NCBI RefSeq assembly: GCF_026790145.1
Contig: NZ_JALAMS010000001.1
Location: 682,001-746,000 of the forward strand
Length of the DNA stretch: 64,000 bases
Direction: 5' to 3'
DNA from: Bacillus_I endophytica_A
GTDB taxonomy: Bacteria > Bacillota > Bacilli > Bacillales > Bacillaceae_H
Shown here: one piece after another, positions 1-7,197 of the stretch
Layout: the number at the start of each line of letters is the position of its first letter
Numbering within the stretch: position 1 is the first letter of the stretch
Notes under the pieces: generated by a model
What the model saw: only the letters and a program-made list of their open reading frames with translations
What the model was told of the DNA's origin: nothing
Database searches by the model: none
Made by a program: the position numbers and the translations under genes

Positions 1-1
1 G

Positions 2-616
2 ACATTTCTAGAAGATGTAACATGCTATAACGAAGTGCGCGGCATGCTTGGATATACAGGTACATATAAAGGAAAGCGCATCTCTGTGCAAGGAACAGGT
101 ATGGGTGTTCCGTCTATTTCTATTTATGCAACAGAACTAATTCAATCTTATGATGTGAAAAATCTTATCCGCGTTGGTACGTGTGGTGCTTTAAAGAAAG
201 ATGTAAACGTTCGTGACGTTATTTTAGCTATGACATCTTCAACAGACTCACAAATGAATCGTATGACGTTTGGTGGCATTGATTATGCTCCAACAGCTAA
301 TTTTGATTTGCTGAAAAAAGCGTACGATGTTGGCACAGAAAAAGGGTTGAGTCTTCGCGTTGGTAGCGTCTTTACGGCAGATCAGTTCTACAATGAAAAT
401 GCAGATTGGGAAAAATGGGCTCGCTATGGTATGTTAGCGATTGAAATGGAGACAACAGCTCTTTACACGATTGCTGCAAAGTTTGACCGAAATGCGCTAT
501 CTATTTTAACGGTTAGTGATCATGTGTTAACAGGAGAAGAAACAACAGCAGAAGAAAGACAAACAACATTTAACGAAATGATTGAAGTAGCGCTTGAAAC
601 AGCGATACAGCAATAA
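2..616 (+). CDS. deoD: Purine nucleoside phosphorylase DeoD, 3' part
   Basis: Cytosolic phosphorolysis of (deoxy)purine nucleosides to base and (deoxy)ribose-1-phosphate, in purine salvage. The reading frame is open to the left edge of the window, so the first ~30 residues are missing and 204 are visible. Family signatures seen: CYNEVRGMLGYTG, GTGMGVPS, RVGTCGA, and the nucleoside-binding MEMETTALYT-type segment (here IEMETTALYT) followed by SDHVLTGEETT near the C-terminus. These match the hexameric Bacillus/E. coli-type DeoD and not the trimeric PunA type. A terminator follows within 10 bases of the stop, so it ends its transcription unit. Confidence 0.95.
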   Translation, partial: TFLEDVTCYNEVRGMLGYTGTYKGKRISVQGTGMGVPSISIYATELIQSYDVKNLIRVGTCGALKKDVNVRDVILAMTSSTDSQMNRMTFGGIDYAPTANFDLLKKAYDVGTEKGLSLRVGSVFTADQFYNENADWEKWARYGMLAIEMETTALYTIAAKFDRNALSILTVSDHVLTGEETTAEERQTTFNEMIEVALETAIQQ

Positions 617-623
617 GAAAGAG

Positions 624-655
624 GCTGCTTTGTCCGGGTGGGCAGCAGCTTTTTC
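624..655 (+). terminator. Intrinsic terminator of deoD
   Basis: Six-bp stem GCTGCT/AGCAGC (624-629 with 644-649), G-rich loop, then a T run, just after the deoD stop. Confidence 0.7.
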
Positions 656-750
656 CCTTTCTTTTATATCTTTATGATAAAGCTTTTTTAAAAAGGTTAG
701 CAACTTTATGAAAAGGGTAACGATATTCATGGAACAAGACTTTAAAGCTA

Positions 751-776
751 AAAAAGTCCCTTAAAGGGACTTTTTT
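751..776. terminator. Terminator downstream of tatA
   Basis: Near-perfect stem AGTCCCTT/AAGGGACT flanked by A and T runs. It directly abuts the tatA stop codon on the minus strand, and the A/T tails on both sides allow bidirectional use. Confidence 0.75.
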
Positions 777-942
777 ACTTCAGTTTCTCTTCGGTGTCTG
801 AAGAGCTTTCACCAGAGAGCGCTTTTTTGAACTCACGAAGAGTTGTACCAGCGGCTCGGCCAAGCTCTGGAAGTTTTTTAGGACCAAAAATAAGGAGAGC
901 AACAACAATAATAATGAACCATTCACCAGGACCAATTGCCAT
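775..942 (-). CDS. tatA: Sec-independent translocase subunit TatA
   Basis: Membrane pore-forming component of twin-arginine export. The protein has 55 residues: a short N-terminal membrane helix (about 6-21), the conserved FGPKKLPELGRAAG hinge and amphipathic helix, then a short charged tail. The start was set at the ATG giving MAIGPGEW, preceded by AAGGTGGGTG; longer upstream reading frames on this strand have no support. It resembles the B. subtilis TatAy type in its GPGEWF start. No tatC lies beside it, so it must work with a TatC encoded elsewhere. Confidence 0.92.
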   Translation of the reverse strand: MAIGPGEWFIIIVVALLIFGPKKLPELGRAAGTTLREFKKALSGESSSDTEEKLK

Positions 943-1038
943 TTTGTTCACCCACCTTAATAAAGATGTATCACGTGCATTTATCATACACGGAAAAGCT
1001 TGTAAAGGAAAGAGTGGAAGAAATTTACTAAAATTTTT

Positions 1039-1081
1039 AAGGAGGTGTAGTTCGTACATTTTAACGTGTACGACGAAATTG
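1039..1081 (+). promoter_or_regulatory. SD - hairpin - TTG translation start of CNNM gene
   Basis: A strong AAGGAGGTG (1039-1047) sits 31 nt before the TTG start (1079), too far for normal initiation. Between them TCGTACA (1052-1058) pairs with TGTACGA (1067-1073), closing an 8-nt U-rich loop. Excluding the 22-nt hairpin leaves 9 nt of spacing. The same layout occurs at the other two CNNM genes of the window. Confidence 0.7.
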
Positions 1082-2380
1082 ATTGCCATTAAATTAGTTT
1101 CATTAATTTTGCTTTTAATATGTTCGGGCTTTTTTGTTGCTTCTGAGTTTGCCATTGTAAAAGTTCGAGCTTCACAATTAGATCAGCGCATAAAAGAAGG
1201 AAACAAGCAAGCGATTGCTGCGAAAAAGCTAGTCACTCACCTTGATGAATATTTATCTGTTTGTCAGCTTGGGATTACGCTAACGTCTCTTGGGCTTGGA
1301 TGGTTAGGAGAGCCGACAATACATCGTTTACTCCTACCGCTTTTTGAAAAAATAGGTTTAGCTGCTTCTCTTTCATCAACCATTTCTTTTGTCGTTTCCT
1401 TTGCTCTTGTTACCTTTTTACATGTTGTAACAGGGGAGCTTGCACCAAAAACATTTGCGATTTATAAAGCTGAAAAGATTGTGATGTTTACAGCGACCCC
1501 ACTTATTTGGTTTTATCGCATTTTTTATCCATTTATTTGGTTCTTAAATACATCAGCGCGAGTATTAGCTCGTATGTTTGGCTTTAAAGCCGTTGGAGAG
1601 AATGAAATGGTTCATAGTGAAGAAGAGATTCGCCTTCTAATAGCTGAGAGCTATCGAGGTGGAGAGATCAACTCTTCGGAACTGCAATACGTGCAAAATG
1701 TGTTTGAATTTGATAATCGATTAGCACGTGAAATTATGGTGCCCCGAACAGAGATGTTTGTGCTGCAGCTTGAAAAATCACTACAAGAGAACTTACAGGA
1801 AATTAAGCAGCATAAATTTACTCGTTATCCTGTTGTACATGGCGATGACAAAGATCAAATCGTTGGAATGGTTAATGTCAAAGATTTATATAACGACATT
1901 TTGATGAAGAAAAAGAGCCCAAATGTGAATCTCAGTCGTTACGTTCGTCCTGTTATTCAAGTCATTGATTCAGTAGCCATTCATGATTTGCTCCTGCAAA
2001 TGCAAAAAGAGAATGCGCATTTAGCTGTTTTGTTTGATGAATATGGAGGAACGTCTGGCATTGTTACACTTGAAGATATTGTAGAAGAAATCGTAGGAGA
2101 GATTCGTGATGAATTTGATATCCATGAATTACCATACATTGAAAAAGTGGATGATTCTACAGTTTTACTTGATGGAAAAGTACTTATTGCAAAAGTGAAT
2201 GAGCTTTTAGATCTTTCACTCGAAGATGATGAAGTTGATACAATTAGCGGCTGGCTTCTTATGCAAAATTACGATGTGAAAGAAGGAGATACTGTTTCAT
2301 ATGATGATCATGTGTTCTTTACGGTAAAAGAGATGAACGGTAAAAGCATTCAAAAAGTCGAAGTGAAACATGTTGCTTAA
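1079..2380 (+). CDS. CNNM/CorC-type (hemolysin-like) membrane transporter protein
   Basis: Integral membrane protein of the CNNM/CorC family (older names TlyC or 'hemolysin'), linked to Mg2+ or other divalent-cation efflux. The 433 residues comprise an N-terminal DUF21 membrane domain (about 5-190, with SEFAIVKVRASQ and HLDEYLSVCQLGITLTSLGLGWLGEPT), a CBS pair (about 205-330, REIMVPRTEM ... FDEYGGTSGIVTLEDIVEEIVGEIRDEFD) and a C-terminal CorC_HlyC domain. The TTG start was chosen because it begins the first membrane helix at the same place as the paralogues at 8935-10242 and 16184-17551. The open frame upstream is antisense to tatA. Transport direction and ion are inferred from the family only. 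Confidence 0.88.
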   Translation: MIAIKLVSLILLLICSGFFVASEFAIVKVRASQLDQRIKEGNKQAIAAKKLVTHLDEYLSVCQLGITLTSLGLGWLGEPTIHRLLLPLFEKIGLAASLSSTISFVVSFALVTFLHVVTGELAPKTFAIYKAEKIVMFTATPLIWFYRIFYPFIWFLNTSARVLARMFGFKAVGENEMVHSEEEIRLLIAESYRGGEINSSELQYVQNVFEFDNRLAREIMVPRTEMFVLQLEKSLQENLQEIKQHKFTRYPVVHGDDKDQIVGMVNVKDLYNDILMKKKSPNVNLSRYVRPVIQVIDSVAIHDLLLQMQKENAHLAVLFDEYGGTSGIVTLEDIVEEIVGEIRDEFDIHELPYIEKVDDSTVLLDGKVLIAKVNELLDLSLEDDEVDTISGWLLMQNYDVKEGDTVSYDDHVFFTVKEMNGKSIQKVEVKHVA

Positions 2381-2382
2381 CG

Positions 2383-2418
2383 AAAAAAAAGCACCCCTAG
2401 AACGCGGTTCTAGGGGCT
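2383..2418 (-). terminator. Strong minus-strand intrinsic terminator
   Basis: CCCCTAGAAC/GTTCTAGGGG stem (2394-2403 with 2407-2416). Read on the minus strand it is followed by eight T residues; read on the plus strand the tail is poor. It may serve the CNNM gene weakly, but its best fit is to a minus-strand transcript, the predicted sRNA. Confidence 0.75.
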
Positions 2419-2526
2419 AATCGTTTGTATAATGAAAAAAGGATAAAAGGCTAATGGCAAGGCCTTTGAGCAAAAGCGTTCAGCAACAATGCTTCAGGAA
2501 GAAATCATATTGAAAACGCTTTCTGT
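2383..2526 (-). ncRNA. Predicted CcpA-controlled small RNA (~145 nt)
   Basis: The gap between the 3' ends of two convergent genes contains a complete minus-strand transcription unit. It has a -35 TTTACA, a 17-nt spacer, a -10 TATATT, a likely +1 near 2526, and a strong terminator with T8 at 2416-2383. The RNA has no convincing ORF (only a 4-codon ATG frame). It contains pyrimidine-rich stretches (minus strand of 2435-2450) that could pair with ribosome binding sites. The rodA terminator (2563-2596) isolates it from rodA. Expression and function are inference. Confidence 0.55.
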
Positions 2527-2561
2527 AAAATAAATATACCACTTTTATATAATTTTGTAAA
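2511..2561 (-). promoter_or_regulatory. sRNA promoter with overlapping cre-like box
   Basis: TTTACA (2561-2556) and TATATT (2538-2533) are spaced 17 nt apart. At the expected +1 lies AGAAAGCGTTTTCA (2524-2511), which matches 13 of 14 positions of the CcpA cre consensus TGNAARCGNWWWCA. A cre over +1 normally gives glucose repression. Confidence 0.55.
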
Positions 2562-2562
2562 T

Positions 2563-2596
2563 AAAAAAAGTAGAGCAATTTTTAATTGCTCTACTA
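2563..2596 (-). terminator. Terminator of the rodA-like gene
   Basis: Perfect 12-bp stem AGTAGAGCAATT/AATTGCTCTACT (2569-2580 with 2584-2595) with a 3-nt loop and a minus-strand T7 tail. It overlaps the rodA stop codon. Confidence 0.85.
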
Positions 2597-3769
2597 CCCG
2601 TTTGAACTAAACATATAGCGTTTGTGATGATACGAAACACCAAGCATAAGACCCATCGCAAGCATATTCCCCATAAGGGAGCTTCCTCCATATGAAATAA
2701 ACGGAAGAGGGATACCTGTAATCGGAAGAACTTGAATTGTCATACCGATGTTTTGGAAAACGTGAAACGTAACCATTGAAATTACACCAACACAAAGGTA
2801 GGAGTTAAAAGCTTCCTTTGTTTCAAGACCTAATTTAATGAGATAGTAGATAAGTACAAAGAAAAGACTAATTACGACGCTTCCTCCAATAAAGCCAAAG
2901 TCTTCGGCGATAATAGCAAAGATAAAGTCTGTATGACCTTCAGGAATATAGACGCCTTCTCCGCTAATTCCTTTTCCTTCAACCATTCCTGAACCAATTG
3001 CCATTAACGACTGCAAGAGGTGATAAGCGCCTTCTCCACTGTAAGTACGCGGATCAAGCCATGAGTAAATACGTGTAAGCTGGTAAGGATCGACTCCTAG
3101 ATACTTTTCAAGAAATTCAGGAGCGTACATAACAAGAGACAATACTGTTCCCCCAAAAACAGCTAAAACAGAAAAAGCAGGAACGATAAGTTTCCATGAA
3201 ATACCTGACACAAACACAAGCCCAACAAAGATAGCAAGAAGTACAAGGCTTGTTCCAAGGTCAGGTTGCTTCAATACAAGTCCAAGTGGAAGAGCAAGCG
3301 TTAGGCCCATTTTCAAAAGAAGAATAAAGTCTTCGCGAAAACCGCGGATACGATACTTTTCGTTATGTTTTGTGATGACATTACTTAATGCAATCACGAG
3401 AAAAACTTTCACAAACTCCGAGGGCTGAATAGAACCTATCCCAGGGAATCTAAACCAACTTTGTGCTCCGTTAATAACAGGAGTCAGTTGGGTATTAGGT
3501 GCTATAAATAAAATCAGAAGCAAAAATATACCAAATGCATAAGCATACCAAGAAAGTTTTTGGATTTGGTCACTGTCTAAAAACATAATACCAACGGCCA
3601 TACTTACTGAAACAACATACCATATAATTTGTTTTACTAAAAAGTTTTCGTTGTACTGTCCTGAAGATTGAGCGCTGTAGATGCCGATACAGCTAACACA
3701 AAAAAATAAAAATAGCAAAAATGCTATATTAACATCAAAACGAGGCACATTAGATCGATTATTTCCCAT
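2594..3769 (-). CDS. rodA: SEDS peptidoglycan glycosyltransferase, RodA type
   Basis: Polytopic membrane protein that polymerises lipid II into glycan strands during side-wall elongation, together with a class B PBP. It has 391 residues and about ten membrane segments. SEDS signatures seen: NGAQSWFRFPGIGSIQPSEFVK, LKQPDLGTSLVL, YSGEGAYHLLQSLMAIGSG, EGHTDFIFAIIAEDFG and the C-terminal PLPFISYGGSS. Sequence and length fit RodA better than FtsW or SpoVE. The ATG giving MGNNRSN was chosen because AGGTGA lies 5 nt before it; the GTG three codons upstream overlaps that ribosome binding site. It is monocistronic with its own terminator. Confidence 0.85.
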   Translation of the reverse strand: MGNNRSNVPRFDVNIAFLLFLFFCVSCIGIYSAQSSGQYNENFLVKQIIWYVVSVSMAVGIMFLDSDQIQKLSWYAYAFGIFLLLILFIAPNTQLTPVINGAQSWFRFPGIGSIQPSEFVKVFLVIALSNVITKHNEKYRIRGFREDFILLLKMGLTLALPLGLVLKQPDLGTSLVLLAIFVGLVFVSGISWKLIVPAFSVLAVFGGTVLSLVMYAPEFLEKYLGVDPYQLTRIYSWLDPRTYSGEGAYHLLQSLMAIGSGMVEGKGISGEGVYIPEGHTDFIFAIIAEDFGFIGGSVVISLFFVLIYYLIKLGLETKEAFNSYLCVGVISMVTFHVFQNIGMTIQVLPITGIPLPFISYGGSSLMGNMLAMGLMLGVSYHHKRYMFSSNG

Positions 3770-3807
3770 TCTCTTCACCTAGCAATTTCATTGTTTTGTA
3801 GAAAAAT

Positions 3808-3836
3808 ATTATATCGTAATTCCTTTGAAACATAAA
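3808..3836 (-). promoter_or_regulatory. Candidate sigma-A promoter of rodA
   Basis: Minus-strand TATAAT (3813-3808) with a weak -35 TTTATG (3836-3831) at 17-nt spacing, about 40 nt before the rodA start. Confidence 0.45.
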
Positions 3837-4097
3837 GCTAAACTTCTCTTTTCATCAGCTCTCTTCTAACACTTATAAAAGGAAAAAAGAGGGTTCTAGT
3901 CCTTCTTAATCTTAGCGATTCTTTGTGAAATGTGCAAAGTATTTTCCACCATCTTTAAAAAAATAGTTCAATTAACATAGAAGGTAGAGAAGAAAGGACT
4001 AAATCTAGCAAAGTACGCATATATGTAAGATAGAGTTACCTTACTAAATATTTGAATGATGAAGTGCGAATATAAATAGATTTGAAGGAGGAAAAAT
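3837..4097. other. Intergenic region between rodA and membrane protein gene
   Basis: AT-rich divergent spacer. Apart from the rodA promoter at its left edge and the AAGGAGG before 4098, I see no repeat, RNA element or convincing ORF. TTGAAT and TATAAA near 4050-4075 are only 13 nt apart and do not make a standard promoter. Confidence 0.5.
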
Positions 4098-4673
4098 ATG
4101 CTGTTTTTTATTCTGCTTTTCTTACTATGGTGCTTTACTTGGACGCTTTTCTACCTTTATCGTTATCAAACATCACTAAAAGAAAAAAAGACGACAGTGG
4201 CGCTTATTACTTTTTTCACCACTATTTCAGCTACCTTTTCCGCCATCTACCTCTGCTGCTTCCATTTACCTTTGTCTCTTTATAATGCACTTGTTCTTTG
4301 TTTTTTCATAGGAGTTTTAACAGCCTTTGTTATTGGTAGAGTATCAGGCATAAGAATGGTTCTCCTCGGTATACTCACAGCTTGCATAAGCTCTCTTTCT
4401 CTTCTAGGGATATATCTTTCGTTTGAGCGAAGAGATGCAGGTGATTTATTTGAATTACAGCTCCTTTTGTCTGTTTTATTAGCAACGTTCGCTCTTTATC
4501 TTCTATTTAAGAATATACCTCTTGAAGAAGGTGCGCTCATAAAAAACTGGCTTCAAAGTCCATTTGTAGCTGGGGTTGTCCTTCTCATCATCTTCTACAC
4601 GTACGAGATTTTCCATTCTTTCTTTAATATAAAAAATAACTCTACAAGTATGAACGGTTCGAAACGAAAATAG
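4098..4673 (+). CDS. Hypothetical polytopic membrane protein
   Basis: 191 residues, almost entirely hydrophobic, with about six predicted membrane helices (roughly 1-20, 33-54, 60-80, 84-106, 118-137, 150-172) and a short polar Asn/Ser/Lys-rich C-terminus. I recognise no family motif. The start is supported by AAGGAGG 6 nt before the ATG. It has its own terminator, so it is probably monocistronic. The link to the PTS gene downstream is only proximity. Confidence 0.6.
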   Translation: MLFFILLFLLWCFTWTLFYLYRYQTSLKEKKTTVALITFFTTISATFSAIYLCCFHLPLSLYNALVLCFFIGVLTAFVIGRVSGIRMVLLGILTACISSLSLLGIYLSFERRDAGDLFELQLLLSVLLATFALYLLFKNIPLEEGALIKNWLQSPFVAGVVLLIIFYTYEIFHSFFNIKNNSTSMNGSKRK

Positions 4674-4678
4674 TTGCA

Positions 4679-4710
4679 AAAAGTGCAGAAAGGTTTCTGC
4701 ACTTTTTCTT
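4679..4710 (+). terminator. Terminator of membrane protein gene
   Basis: AAAAAGTGCAGAAA/TTTCTGCACTTTTT stem with a 2-nt loop and T tail. Confidence 0.85.
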
Positions 4711-4807
4711 ATAGAGCCTTATTTTTTGCAGAGCGAAAGAAAAAATGATTAAATAAGCAAAAGATTAAAAAAATTAAACTATTAAAAAATGTAAGGGAGA
4801 GAGAGAC

Positions 4808-5299
4808 GTGTTCAAAAAATTGTTTGGAAAGAAAACGAGAGAAGAGAATATTACCGCCCCTCTTACTGGCCACATTTTTAGCCTTGAAAACGTTCCAGAC
4901 CCTGTTTTTTCGCAAAAAATGATGGGAGAAGGGTTTGCAATTGAACCAACAAATGGAGAAGTTGTCGCTCCAATAGACGGTGAGATTGTCCAGCTTTTTC
5001 ATACAAAACATGCCATAGGATTAAAAACAGAAAACGGAGCAGAGATTATTATTCACGTTGGGCTTGAAACAGTAGCTATGGAAGGAGATGGATTCACTGC
5101 TCATGTAAAAGAAGGCTCAAAAGTTAAAAAGGGGGACAAGCTATTAACTGTTGACTTAGAAAAAGTAAGAGAGAAGGCTAAAAGTACAGTAACGCCTGTT
5201 GTTGTCACAAACAGTGCTGATTCGGAAAAAATCTCTTTGGTAGCTACGGATTCTGTTATAAAAGGAGAAACCGTTTGTATGACAGTAACAATGAAATAA
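4808..5299 (+). CDS. PTS glucose-family IIA component (IIA-Glc, Crr type)
   Basis: Soluble phosphocarrier that takes phosphate from HPr-His~P and passes it to a IIB domain. It has 163 residues. The phosphorylated histidine is His83 in IIIHVGLETV and the conserved partner is His68 in TKHAIG; the GDGFTAHV and KKGD motifs follow. It is a free-standing IIA with no IIB/IIC next to it. It could therefore serve IIA-less permeases such as the MurP-type EIIBC at 35023-36390, which lacks its own IIA domain; that pairing is inference. GTG start with AAGGGAG upstream. Confidence 0.9.
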   Translation: MFKKLFGKKTREENITAPLTGHIFSLENVPDPVFSQKMMGEGFAIEPTNGEVVAPIDGEIVQLFHTKHAIGLKTENGAEIIIHVGLETVAMEGDGFTAHVKEGSKVKKGDKLLTVDLEKVREKAKSTVTPVVVTNSADSEKISLVATDSVIKGETVCMTVTMK

Positions 5300-5315
5300 T
5301 GGACATTCAAAGCGT

Positions 5316-5348
5316 TCTTCCACTAAAGGGATGGGAGAGCTTTTTTTT
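5316..5348 (+). terminator. Imperfect terminator after IIA gene
   Basis: Bulged stem between AGCGTTCTTCC and GGGAGAGCT followed by T8. Confidence 0.5.
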
Positions 5349-5464
5349 GTATAGAGGAGAATTTGGCATTTTTCCCTATAATCTTAAATGAACAGTTTTA
5401 TATTACAAGTGAAAATGGTATACTAGGGAAGGAATTAAGTAGAAACGCGAAAGAGAGTTGTTAT

Positions 5465-5758
5465 ATGGACTTTTCAATTGAATTATTGCTGTGCGTTTCA
5501 TATGCAAGTTTGTTTCTACTAGCGGTTTCCTATTATTTAGCATGCAATAAAAGATCTTACTTTTATGTTCGTGCCCAAAGAATAGACAAGCAGTTAGTAA
5601 CAGGGAAACATTTATTTGAAAAAGGGAGAGTATGTAGACCTTTACACTATTTTTCCTACTTGCAAGTGAAAAAGCCCGTAAAAGAGCCAGCTAACATAGA
5701 TGAAGAAGATCCTTTCTCTTCTGCAATGAACGTCGTATTTCAACCACGATTTTTTTAG
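5465..5758 (+). CDS. MifM-like regulatory arrest peptide (leader of yidC2)
   Basis: 97 residues. An N-terminal membrane segment (about 5-26) is followed by a basic cytosolic stretch and an acidic DEED motif at residues 79-82 (PANIDEEDPF), then 15 further residues. B. subtilis MifM, encoded just upstream of yidC2/yqjG, is a membrane-inserted sensor of similar size. It stalls at a C-terminal DEED segment when YidC1 activity is low, which exposes the yidC2 ribosome binding site. Here the same gene order, topology, DEED motif and SD-masking stem are present. Elsewhere the residues differ, so homology rests on architecture. The start is the ATG preceded by AAAGAGAG; the stop TAG overlaps the yidC2 SD. 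Confidence 0.65.
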   Translation: MDFSIELLLCVSYASLFLLAVSYYLACNKRSYFYVRAQRIDKQLVTGKHLFEKGRVCRPLHYFSYLQVKKPVKEPANIDEEDPFSSAMNVVFQPRFF

Positions 5759-5768
5759 GAGGAAGGAT
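5709..5768 (+). promoter_or_regulatory. SD-sequestering stem for yidC2
   Basis: ATCCTTTCTCTT (5709-5720), inside the leader ORF directly after the DEED codons, pairs with AGGAGGAAGGAT (5757-5768) over 12 bp with two G-U pairs. The right arm is the whole yidC2 Shine-Dalgarno. A ribosome paused at DEED would cover the left arm and free the site. Confidence 0.7.
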
Positions 5769-5769
5769 T

Positions 5770-6531
5770 ATGAAAAAAAAGTTAGCCTTATTTATCCCGG
5801 CCCTTTTTCTTTTAGCTGGCTGTAGTATTAAAGAACCTATTACTGCAGATAGTACAGGGATTTGGAATGAGTACTTTGTGTATCCAATGTCTCAATTATT
5901 AACACATGTTGCTCACTGGTTAGGAAACGAGTATGGACTGTCAATTATTTTAGTTACCATTTTAATTCGTCTTATTCTATTGCCGCTTATCATTAGACAA
6001 CAACGTAGTACAATGGCAATGCAAGCGCTTCGTCCTGAAATGGAAAAACTTCGTGAAAAGTATCCGTCAAAAGATGCTCAATCACAACAGAAATTACAGC
6101 AAGAAATGATGCAGCTTTATCAGAAACATAGCATCAATCCGATTGGTGGATGTTTACCAATCTTTATCCAGATGCCGATTATTATGGCTTTCTATTATGC
6201 TATCGCAAGAACACAAGAAATTGCTGATCATTCGTTCCTATGGGTAAGTTTAGGAACTCCAGATCCATACTTTATCTTCCCGATTGTTGCTGCTTGTACA
6301 ACGTTCTTACAAGTTAAAGCAGGGATGACAACTGATGAAGTCTTACCACAAATGAAAATTATGATGTACATTATGCCAGTTTTTGTTTTAATCGCTGGTT
6401 TAAGTTTACCATCTGCGTTAGCTCTTTATTGGATAATCGGAAACGTCTTTGGAACATTCCAAGGTCTTTACCTTAAGAAACGTATGTCGCTTTTAAAAGC
6501 AAAAGATGCTGAAAAAAAGAATAACGCATAA
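5770..6531 (+). CDS. yidC2: Membrane protein insertase YidC/OxaA, lipoprotein type
   Basis: Inserts and folds membrane proteins, with or without SecYEG. It has 253 residues. A lipoprotein signal peptide ends in LLAGC (Cys18). The core has five helices with the conserved Arg in the first helix region (ILIRLILLPLI), a cytosolic hairpin rich in charged residues (about 75-118, EMMQLYQKHSINPIGGCLP), and the typical NPIGGCLPIFIQMPI segment. The basic tail is short. The leader gene in front makes this the equivalent of the inducible B. subtilis YidC2 (YqjG). Expression is predicted to rise when the main YidC fails. Confidence 0.92.
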   Translation: MKKKLALFIPALFLLAGCSIKEPITADSTGIWNEYFVYPMSQLLTHVAHWLGNEYGLSIILVTILIRLILLPLIIRQQRSTMAMQALRPEMEKLREKYPSKDAQSQQKLQQEMMQLYQKHSINPIGGCLPIFIQMPIIMAFYYAIARTQEIADHSFLWVSLGTPDPYFIFPIVAACTTFLQVKAGMTTDEVLPQMKIMMYIMPVFVLIAGLSLPSALALYWIIGNVFGTFQGLYLKKRMSLLKAKDAEKKNNA

Positions 6532-6536
6532 AAGAA

Positions 6537-6562
6537 GCGCGGAGATTTTCTCCGCGCTTTTT
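6537..6562 (+). terminator. Terminator of yidC2
   Basis: GCGCGGAGA/TCTCCGCGC stem (6537-6545 with 6549-6557) and T tail. Confidence 0.9.
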
Positions 6563-6642
6563 ATACTTGTTCTGAAAACCATTTCATAACTTATACTAAA
6601 ATTAAGCAGGCTCGCGTAACCTTTGGGCGTAAGAGCGTGACC

Positions 6643-6671
6643 AAAAGCGTTTGTAAAAGAACGCTTTTTTT
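6643..6671. terminator. Terminator next to sortase gene
   Basis: AAAGCGTT/AACGCTTT stem with T7 on the plus strand and TTTT on the minus strand. It lies immediately downstream of the sortase stop, so it probably ends that operon. The stronger T run faces the plus strand. Confidence 0.6.
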
Positions 6672-7197
6672 AATGTGAAAAAGGATTTAATGTTGCAGTC
6701 ACAAGAAGACGGTCTGCATGTGTTCCTTCTGCTTTATTAAACAGCCCTGTACATGTAACTAAATGGACGGTTCTTTTTGAAGAAGAACCAAAAACTTTGT
6801 TCACGGGAAACTGATTTCGTTCATATACTGCTGTTTTTGTCACTGTGAAAGACATCGTTTTTCCACTTTTCTTTTGGATAAAAAACGTGTCGCCTTTTCG
6901 CAGTTTAGGAAGTGAATAAAAAATAGCCCGTCCTTTTTTACTGTCAACATGTCCTGCAATAACAGCATTCCCTCGTTCTCCTGGGGAAGAACTATTTTGA
7001 AACCACGTTACGCTACTGCTGTTTTCGGGTAAAATAAGCTCCCCGTTTTGTGAAAGTCCATGTGCTTCAATAGGGGCTACAATGTTTGCCGTTGGAATAA
7101 GAAGCAGAACAGGCTGATCATGATGAGCAGCAAGAGTATAAGGTGAATTAAAAAACAGGAAAACTAGAAAAATACTGCCTAAAAAGAAGTGCTTCAT
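6670..7197 (-). CDS. Secreted/anchored class sortase (cysteine transpeptidase)
   Basis: Cleaves LPXTG-like sorting signals and attaches proteins to the cell surface. It has 175 residues: an N-terminal signal/anchor helix (about 3-22) followed by the sortase beta-barrel. Catalytic residues are visible: His in VIAGHVDSKKG, Cys in HLVTCTG, Arg in ADRLLVTA. The short length fits small class D/F-type enzymes. The ATG (7197) overlaps the stop of the upstream LPXTG-type gene as ATGA, so the two are translationally coupled. The longer reading frame to 7227 puts AGGAGG directly against the ATG with no spacing. The gene pair suggests a dedicated enzyme and substrate. Confidence 0.85.
   Translation of the reverse strand: MKHFFLGSIFLVFLFFNSPYTLAAHHDQPVLLLIPTANIVAPIEAHGLSQNGELILPENSSSVTWFQNSSSPGERGNAVIAGHVDSKKGRAIFYSLPKLRKGDTFFIQKKSGKTMSFTVTKTAVYERNQFPVNKVFGSSSKRTVHLVTCTGLFNKAEGTHADRLLVTATLNPFSH

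Noticed and set aside
794..1078. Open frame continuing 95 codons upstream of the CNNM TTG start
   Set aside because: It is antisense to tatA and its terminator, has no ribosome binding site, and the paralogues begin at the first membrane helix.
6569..6671. Possible plus-strand small RNA ending at the T7 hairpin at 6643-6671
   Set aside because: The upstream TATACT has only a poor -35 at 19 nt; the hairpin is explained as the sortase operon terminator read bidirectionally.
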